A DNA stretch of 7,995 nt, taken from Chitinophagaceae bacterium (GTDB lineage: Bacteria > Bacteroidota > Bacteroidia > Chitinophagales > Chitinophagaceae). The DNA is taken from NCBI GenBank assembly GCA_003135585.1, contig PLCH01000637.1:891-8885 (forward strand), given 5' to 3'. Shown here piece after piece: positions 6,822 through 7,995 of this stretch. How positions within the stretch are numbered: the stretch's first letter is position 1; every line of letters starts with the position of its first letter. Position numbers and translations under genes: made by a program. Under the pieces are notes generated by a model, which saw only the letters and a list, made by a program, of their open reading frames with translations, was not told where the DNA came from and did no database searches.

Positions 6822-7995
6822 ATGTTTACTGGAAAAATATCTTTTATCCCAAGAATGTTTCTTTTTTTGCTGTGCCTCCAGGCGAGAGCACAGGAAACAG
6901 ATGTCCTTCCCAGAAGTCTTCCTGAACAGCAGGGGGTTTCTGCAGCTGGCATTATCAATTTTAGGGATGCTGCGGGGAAAAGCAAGACGGAATTCCACAG
7001 TTTTATGTTTCTTCGCCATGGCAGAGTAATAGCGGAGGGTTGGTGGAATCCTTACAAGGCAGGACTGAAGCACACCCTGTATTCAACCAGTAAAAGTTTT
7101 ACCGCCGCAGCCATAGGCTTTGCAGTTTATGAAAAGCATATTAACCTTGACGATAAGGTAATTTCCTTTTTCCCCGAGGATCTGCCAAACCCTGTAAGTC
7201 CCAACCTTGCAGAACTGACAGTGAAAGATGTACTGATGATGTCTGACGGCCAGGACCCTGATCCAACAAGCGCCCTGATAAAGGACAGCAATTGGGGTAA
7301 GGCATTTTTGGCTTTGCCCTTTGTAAATAAACCGGGCGCCAAGTTTTTGTACAACTCCATGGGTACCTATATGCTCTCTGCCATCGTGCAAAAAGTAACG
7401 GGGCAAAAAGTAATTGATTACCTGAGGCCAAGATTATTTGAACCATTGGGTATAACTGGAATGGATTGGGAAATCAGCCCGCAGAGCATAAATACCGGCG
7501 GCTGGGGTTTGAGACTCAAAACTGAGGATATGGCTAAATTCGGGCTGCTTTATCTGCAAAAAGGTAACTGGAAAGGCCGGCAGATAATGCCCAGAGAATG
7601 GGTGGAAGAAGCCACTACCACGAAAATTATGCAGGATCCCAATGCTCCTCAGGCAAAGAAAGATTCGAGCGACTGGCTGCAGGGATATTGCTACCAGATG
7701 TGGCGTTGCAGGCATAATGCTTTTAGGGCCGACGGGGCCTTTGGCCAATTTATCATTATTATGCCAGATGAAGATGCCGTAATAGCCATAACCGCGGAAA
7801 CGCCTGATATGCAGGAAGAAATAAACCTGGTGTGGAAATTTTTATTGCCCTCCATGCAAGATGGGAAACTCCCGGCAAACACGATCCTCGACGCCAAACT
7901 GAAAGGAAGGCTTACGTCACTTGCATTGTCGCCACCGGCAGAAACAATTAGGGTGACCTCTTTGACTGGTAAAAACGCTAAAACATATGCCCTGC
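6822..7995 (+). CDS. Exported serine hydrolase, beta-lactamase/class C family, 3'-truncated by the window edge
   Basis: The frame is open from the ATG at 6822 to the window end, giving 391 complete codons with the stop outside. A Sec signal peptide is visible (PRMFLFLLCLQARA, predicted cleavage after Ala23), so the protein is periplasmic or outside the cell. The Pfam beta-lactamase fold (PF00144) is supported by the nucleophile motif S88-T-S-K91 in LYSTSKSFTA and by the Tyr motif Y177-N-S in FLYNSMGTYMLSAIVQKVTG. It is also supported by LFEPLGITGMDW (205-216), GGWGLRLKTEDMAKFG (226-241) and RADGAFGQF (302-310), the last standing where the KTG-like motif falls. Family members include esterases, D-amino-acid peptidases and beta-lactamases; the substrate is unknown, and resistance should not be assumed. 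The start follows an in-frame stop at 6780 and directly precedes the signal peptide. The region after about residue 345 leaves the hydrolase core and may begin a C-terminal extension. The IS inserted just upstream probably separates the gene from its former promoter. Confidence 0.9.
   Translation, partial: MFTGKISFIPRMFLFLLCLQARAQETDVLPRSLPEQQGVSAAGIINFRDAAGKSKTEFHSFMFLRHGRVIAEGWWNPYKAGLKHTLYSTSKSFTAAAIGFAVYEKHINLDDKVISFFPEDLPNPVSPNLAELTVKDVLMMSDGQDPDPTSALIKDSNWGKAFLALPFVNKPGAKFLYNSMGTYMLSAIVQKVTGQKVIDYLRPRLFEPLGITGMDWEISPQSINTGGWGLRLKTEDMAKFGLLYLQKGNWKGRQIMPREWVEEATTTKIMQDPNAPQAKKDSSDWLQGYCYQMWRCRHNAFRADGAFGQFIIIMPDEDAVIAITAETPDMQEEINLVWKFLLPSMQDGKLPANTILDAKLKGRLTSLALSPPAETIRVTSLTGKNAKTYAL

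Noticed and set aside
6796..7029. A 77-codon + strand frame overlapping the start of the serine hydrolase
   Set aside because: It begins inside the IS right repeat and has no recognisable protein features. The overlapping frame from 6822 has a signal peptide and the hydrolase motifs.
6750..7897. Several minus-strand open frames opposite the serine hydrolase
   Set aside because: They lie antisense to a well-supported gene, show no domain or signal features, and several overlap each other in different frames.

Overview
The window looks like Bacteroidota chromosome, probably Chitinophagaceae-like. The support is a TonB-dependent receptor with an N-terminal carboxypeptidase-regulatory-like domain, A-rich leaders instead of strong Shine-Dalgarno sites, a TAnnTTTG-type -7 promoter element, and a Tat-exported Gfo/Idh/MocA oxidoreductase of a kind common in that phylum. 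The genus is an inference. All recognised genes are on the + strand.

Layout. (1) Positions 2-2581 hold the 3' part of a TonB-dependent outer-membrane receptor whose 5' end lies before the window. (2) Forty-one bases later, 2623-3831 encodes a lipoprotein with a right-handed parallel beta-helix; the pair is probably one operon, closed by a good intrinsic terminator at 3857-3889. (3) The 304-base gap 3832-4135 holds that terminator, a perfect 18-bp palindrome (3919-3936), T-rich DNA and a candidate -7 element (4083-4090). (4) 4136-5458 encodes a Tat-signal Gfo/Idh/MocA oxidoreductase. (5) 5477-6798 is a complete IS4-family insertion sequence of 1,322 bp with 15-bp perfect terminal inverted repeats, an intact DDE transposase and a perfect 9-bp target duplication. 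(6) 6822 to the window end is the 5' part of an exported serine hydrolase of the beta-lactamase/class C family; its end lies outside the window.

How it fits together. Removing the IS and one copy of the duplication leaves the oxidoreductase stop only 32 bases from the serine hydrolase ATG, so these two exported enzymes were very likely co-transcribed until the IS split them. All four host genes encode envelope or exported proteins, which fits a small nutrient capture and processing locus. The substrate cannot be read from the sequence. The best candidates for something unusual are the receptor/beta-helix lipoprotein pair without a SusD-like gene next to it, and the oxidoreductase plus serine hydrolase operon interrupted by an apparently recent insertion. 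I see no CRISPR array, tRNA, rRNA or clearly undescribed system.
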